Below are positions 60,371-64,000 of a stretch of DNA of 64,000 bases, one piece after another. The notes beneath the pieces are model-generated. The model saw only the letters and a program-made list of their open reading frames with translations. It had not been told where the DNA came from and searched no databases. Source of the DNA: Verrucomicrobiota bacterium (GTDB lineage Bacteria > Verrucomicrobiota > Verrucomicrobiia > Verrucomicrobiales > DEV007); contig DAOUQC010000005.1 in the NCBI GenBank assembly GCA_030625775.1, forward strand, positions 47,834 to 111,833, in the 5' to 3' direction. Position numbers and translations under genes: made by a program. How positions within the stretch are numbered: position 1 is the first letter of the stretch; each line of letters starts with the position of its first letter.

Positions 60371-61909
60371 ATGAAGCAACTCGCGAATAAATCGAAAATC
60401 TTTGGAAGAGCTTTAATTCAAATGACCTGTGTTATTTCGATGGCGGTTTTTTTCCTGATACCATTGAGTGTTTGCGGGCAATCACTTGAAGATGCGGTGA
60501 AGCTGATGCTCTACAACGAACCTGAAATTCAAGCTGCCAATTTTGATAGGTTGAGTGCTGTCGAAGATTGGAAGGTGGCTCGTGGGGGACTGCGACCACG
60601 TGTGAGTATAGATGGTGGTGGTGGCTACGTGAAACGTGATCGAAGCGTGGACGGGTTGACCCGGTCAACCGGGGATGGACTTTTTAGTCGCCAAATTGGC
60701 ATATCCATCAGGCAACTGCTTTACGATGGAGGACTTACCCGCCAACAAACGTTATCAGCTAAACGCGCGGCAGAGGCTCAAGAGCTGCTTGAAAGAAGTA
60801 TGTTGGAAGCTCGTATTGTCGATCTTTGTGAAACTTATTATGAAATCCTGCGTACCAAGGAACAGATCGGTGAAAGCCAGGTAAGGGTGAATCGTTATGT
60901 GGAAATTCGTGATATGATTAAAGAGCGTGCCGAGGCCAAGTCCAATCGAGCCGATTTGGCATTGGTCGATGGACGTTTGAGCTTGGCGGCAGATTCACTG
61001 GAGAACCAGCGGTTGGCTTACGAAAATGCCTTGATTCGCTTTGTTCGGCTCACCGGTCAGCCTGCTTCGGGGATCACTGCTCCGGTGACTCCAAAATTGT
61101 CGACGACAAGGACTGCTCTGGATGTGAGCCAAAATTGGGACTTTTTGGCTTCTATTGCCTTGTTGGAGGCAGTGCAGCATGATTACAAAAGAGCGCGGGC
61201 TGATCGTGGTCCAAAATTTTACCTGGATGCCGGAGGCAGTGTTGGTGAGGATGTGTTGGGGATTGAAGGGGCTGATAACGAAGTTCGTGCCTTGCTTACT
61301 ATGTCATGGGATCTCTACGCGGGCGGATCCAAAAAGGCAATGCAAGAGAGAGAGCATTGGCAGGTGCGTAAGGCCGAAAAAATGGTTAATGCGGCTCAAG
61401 ATGAGAGTGATTATCGTTCATCACTGCTTTGGAAAGAGCGTGAGAGTTCCAAGACGTCTGTTCGTTTGCTGGGTTTATATACGAAGCGTCTTAAGAGTGT
61501 GATTCTGGACTACAAAGAACAATTTAAGGTAGGGCGTCAGACTCTTCTTAATATTCTAGATATCGAGGAAGAGCACTATAGTGCTAAGAACCGATTGATC
61601 GATGCTAGTTATAATGTGGAGACTACTGTTTATCGGATCATGGGAGTTCAGGGGGTTCTTACTGGACATCTGATCAGTGAAAAAAATATGCGATCTTATC
61701 TTGATCGTAATCCGGACAAGGATGGCCTTCCCAGGAGTTACAATTTAGTCAACAAGGCTACGCAAGATGAAGTGCAGGGGGGGGTGGTTTCCAAAACGAG
61801 TGGCAAGGATGTTTCAACAACCGTTCCGGAAGCATCAGGTGAGAAAAAAGTAAAATTTCTAAAACGGATTTTAGGATCTAGGAAATACGCCAGGAAACAG
61901 CTGCGCTGA
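60371..61909 (+). CDS. TolC family outer-membrane efflux protein
   Basis: The 512-residue protein has a signal peptide ending near SVCG-QSLEDAV. The two OEP repeats are clear: SLEDAVKLMLYNEPEIQAANFD with GGLRPRVSIDGG near 80, and DRGPKFYLDAGGSVGEDV near 278, with long coiled helices between and after. It would form the trimeric outer-membrane channel of a type I secretion system. The adhesin gene 80 bases downstream is the probable substrate; the ABC and membrane-fusion partners are not in the window. The basic C-terminal tail carries a G8 run at 61777-61784. Confidence 0.88.
   Translation: MKQLANKSKIFGRALIQMTCVISMAVFFLIPLSVCGQSLEDAVKLMLYNEPEIQAANFDRLSAVEDWKVARGGLRPRVSIDGGGGYVKRDRSVDGLTRSTGDGLFSRQIGISIRQLLYDGGLTRQQTLSAKRAAEAQELLERSMLEARIVDLCETYYEILRTKEQIGESQVRVNRYVEIRDMIKERAEAKSNRADLALVDGRLSLAADSLENQRLAYENALIRFVRLTGQPASGITAPVTPKLSTTRTALDVSQNWDFLASIALLEAVQHDYKRARADRGPKFYLDAGGSVGEDVLGIEGADNEVRALLTMSWDLYAGGSKKAMQEREHWQVRKAEKMVNAAQDESDYRSSLLWKERESSKTSVRLLGLYTKRLKSVILDYKEQFKVGRQTLLNILDIEEEHYSAKNRLIDASYNVETTVYRIMGVQGVLTGHLISEKNMRSYLDRNPDKDGLPRSYNLVNKATQDEVQGGVVSKTSGKDVSTTVPEASGEKKVKFLKRILGSRKYARKQLR
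61777..61784 (+). repeat. G8 homopolymer near the 3' end of the tolC-like gene
   Basis: Eight consecutive G encode Gln-Gly-Gly-Val at about residue 470, after the channel fold. Slippage would change only the tail. Confidence 0.4.
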
Positions 61910-61973
61910 CCCTTGTGCGGCTTACGTAAAGCAATCACCTGACAGTTAAATAGTTTAATCTGAAATTAATCGT

Positions 61974-61982
61974 GGAGAGGAG
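61974..61982 (+). promoter_or_regulatory. Shine-Dalgarno for the adhesin gene
   Basis: GGAGAGGAG lies 6 bases before the ATG at 61989, one of the few strong ribosome-binding sites of the window, and fixes the start. Confidence 0.65.
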
Positions 61983-61988
61983 AATTGT

Positions 61989-64000
61989 ATGAAATTTCGA
62001 ATCAAGATTGAAAAAGCTGAAGGAGGAACTCGGCTTAATAGGGAGATTAAAGATGAAGATGTGGTCTCGATTGAAGCTGGGGACAAGGTTTTTATTCTTG
62101 ATGCGGAAGGCTCTCCTGCCAATGCCAAATTGACGCGTATTGACAATGATTTGAAGGTTGAATTTGCTGACGAAAAAATCAGTATTGTTCTTGAGGATTA
62201 TTTTTCGATGTCAGGGCAGGGGGCATTAGCTCAGATTAAGCTGTCGCCGGGTGTTGATATGGCAGTGGTTTCTGACTGGCTTGCTGAGGTGAAAAAAGCA
62301 GCAGGAAGCGGTGATGATGAGGTGGCGCCCTACCAAGGGAGGTTGGAAAATGGGACTCAAACAGATGACTATACTCTGATGCGTCTGTCGGAAGAGATCG
62401 ATGCGAGTTTTGAAGGGGATCAGGGTGAGGATTATACCCTCATGCGGCTTTCGAATATGGAATTCGCAAGTTTTGAAGAGCGTGGTGGTGATGATTTGCC
62501 ATCAAGTAAGACTCCTCTGCCCCAGAGCTTTAGTAGTAAATCCGAATGGGAGCCCGGCTTAGTCATAGTGGCTCCAGAAGATGAGATAATTGAACGTGTT
62601 CTGATTGAAGATGAGCCTGCTCCACCAAGAAGGATTGCGAGATTGGCTGCAGTCAATTCAGCACCCCGGGCTGTAGACGATACAGGTGGGGTGGGGGAAG
62701 ATAGTTCGGGTATCAAAATTGTGCTGACGGACAACGACACGGATCCCGATGCCACAGACGATCTTGAAATTTTATCGATTGATGCCAGCGGCACAGTGGG
62801 CAGCGTGAGCATAAACCCTGACAATGACAGTGTGGCTTACGACCCTAACGGCCAGTTTGAATCTCTGGCTGTGGGTGAAACGGCAACGGATACGTTCACC
62901 TATACGATTACGGATGGTAACGGAGGCACAGATACCGCGACGGTGACGGTGACTATTACTGGAGCCAACGACGGGCCGAGCGCAGTGAACGACAGCAAAG
63001 ACGTGGGAGAAGAAGATGCGAGTGTCAACATTGTGTTGACCGGCAACGACACGGATCCGGACGCGAGCGACGATTTGGAAATCCTATCGATCAATACCAC
63101 CGGAACGGTGGGAAGCGTATCAATTAACGCAGACAACGACAGCGTTGATTACGATCCCAACGGCCAGTTTGACTCGCTGGCAGCGGGAGAAACCACGACT
63201 GATACCTTTACCTATACGATCACCGATGGCAACGGAGGAACCGATACCGCGACGGTGACCGTGACGATCACCGGGACCAACGACGGGCCGACTGCTGTGT
63301 TAGACACGAACAGTGTGGATTATGATGATGCGACCGCAGTGACGGGTGATGTTCTGACGAATGATACTGATCCAGATACGAATGATACTTTGACGGTTTC
63401 CAAGGTGGAGGGTGCGAGTGGGAATGTGGGATCTTCCCAGACAGGATCTTACGGGGCCGTCACTATTAATGCTAACGGGAGTTACGGTTATTCTTTAGAT
63501 ACGAATAATGCAGCCGTTTTGGCACTGTTGGCTGGTGAGACTTTAACTGATAGTTTCACTTATACGGCAAGTGATGGCAATGGAGGGACTTCGCAGACAA
63601 CACTGACGATTACCATTCAGGGCCCTAATCAGGCACCGACGATTAGCACCACCAATAATGGAGGCTTAGTTTACGAAGCAGGTTTGACCGAGGGAACTGG
63701 GATTGGAACCACGACTACTTCAGTGTCCGGGCAGTTGACGCTGAATGATCCGGATGGAGATCCGATGACGCTTTTTCTCAATGGTTCCAGCATTGGGTCT
63801 TTGAATGGCAATGCGGCTACGGTGCTTGGGGCGGTTGCCGGAGAGGATGGGAATGGCATGCTGACGATTTACGGTGATGGTTCATGGACTTACCAACTGA
63901 GCAGTAATGCGGTACATGATAACAATGATGCTGCTTATGTTGCCGCAGAATTGGAACAGTTCACTCTTAGGGTTGAGGATGATCGGTCCGGGGTTTCTGG
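61989..64000 (+). CDS. BapA/LapF-like RTX adhesin, cut by window edge
   Basis: The frame is open for 670 codons to the window end. Residues about 1-85 look like the BapA/LapF prefix domain (VVSIEAGDKVFILD, RIDNDLKVEFADEKISIVLEDYF), the N-terminal part that can hold large adhesins at the cell surface. An acidic linker follows with two copies of DYTLMRLS near 118 and 139. Tandem cadherin-like/VCBS domains of about 97 residues start near 236 (NDTDPDATDDLEILSID, TDTFTYTITDGNGGTDTATVTVTITG), the first two nearly identical. There is no Sec signal; export is expected by a type I system using the TolC-like channel encoded just upstream. The full size cannot be seen. Confidence 0.87.
   Translation, partial: MKFRIKIEKAEGGTRLNREIKDEDVVSIEAGDKVFILDAEGSPANAKLTRIDNDLKVEFADEKISIVLEDYFSMSGQGALAQIKLSPGVDMAVVSDWLAEVKKAAGSGDDEVAPYQGRLENGTQTDDYTLMRLSEEIDASFEGDQGEDYTLMRLSNMEFASFEERGGDDLPSSKTPLPQSFSSKSEWEPGLVIVAPEDEIIERVLIEDEPAPPRRIARLAAVNSAPRAVDDTGGVGEDSSGIKIVLTDNDTDPDATDDLEILSIDASGTVGSVSINPDNDSVAYDPNGQFESLAVGETATDTFTYTITDGNGGTDTATVTVTITGANDGPSAVNDSKDVGEEDASVNIVLTGNDTDPDASDDLEILSINTTGTVGSVSINADNDSVDYDPNGQFDSLAAGETTTDTFTYTITDGNGGTDTATVTVTITGTNDGPTAVLDTNSVDYDDATAVTGDVLTNDTDPDTNDTLTVSKVEGASGNVGSSQTGSYGAVTINANGSYGYSLDTNNAAVLALLAGETLTDSFTYTASDGNGGTSQTTLTITIQGPNQAPTISTTNNGGLVYEAGLTEGTGIGTTTTSVSGQLTLNDPDGDPMTLFLNGSSIGSLNGNAATVLGAVAGEDGNGMLTIYGDGSWTYQLSSNAVHDNNDAAYVAAELEQFTLRVEDDRSGVS

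Noticed and set aside
30825..64000. Search for ABC-transporter and membrane-fusion genes of a type I system near the giant proteins
   Set aside because: None is present in the window; only the TolC-like gene at 60371 was found, so the export route remains inference.

Overview
The window looks like a chromosomal segment from a marine-type member of the Verrucomicrobiota (PVC superphylum). This is an inference from gene content: two formylglycine-type sulfatases, PQQ-propeller proteins, an orphan pseudopilin with a FTLIE segment, a cytochrome c/copper-monooxygenase-like protein next to a redoxin, few clear Shine-Dalgarno sites, and giant RTX/FG-GAP surface proteins. No rRNA, tRNA, CRISPR array, transposase or phage gene was seen.

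Layout. 1-2.0 kb: a DUF116 gene cut by the left edge, a short 3' remnant of a TPR gene, and a 4Fe-4S ferredoxin-like gene. 2.3-10.2 kb: a FecA-like TonB-dependent receptor followed by a six-gene energising operon (DUF3450, TtpC-like, ExbB, ExbD, TonB, TPR), the same order as the Vibrio TonB2 system. 10.2-20.5 kb: housekeeping and catabolic genes (glutamate dehydrogenase, Smr protein, CNNM/CBS transporter, PQQ propeller, two sulfatases, pseudopilin, aldose epimerase).

20.7-47.5 kb is a surface-polymer and surface-protein locus. It holds a UDP-HexNAc dehydrogenase, a sugar aminotransferase, two double-domain glycosyltransferases, a methyltransferase, sulfotransferases, a 2275-residue protein and its 755-residue paralogue, a glycosyltransferase-TPR-OGT (GT41) fusion, and a TIGR03032 protein. 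Its right end carries remnants of two sugar-nucleotide genes. The two large proteins share an N-terminal cap, a 26-residue repeat with one RTX-like nonapeptide per unit, and a C-terminal tail. Neither has a signal peptide. The neighbouring enzymes could decorate them (inference).

47.5-60 kb: redoxin plus copper-monooxygenase-like pair, an SDR flanked by a MITE-like palindromic element, a hybrid histidine kinase overlapping a convergent glycosyltransferase, a thioredoxin lipoprotein, a MetE-like protein, a degenerate DUF971 protein, a TPR-sulfotransferase and a second PQQ propeller. 60.4-64 kb: a TolC-family exporter followed by a BapA/LapF-like adhesin cut by the right edge.

Themes: TonB-driven uptake, sulfated polysaccharide handling (sulfatases and four sulfotransferases), and export and decoration of giant calcium-binding-type surface proteins. 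Runs of 8-10 G occur in or next to several surface-related genes.
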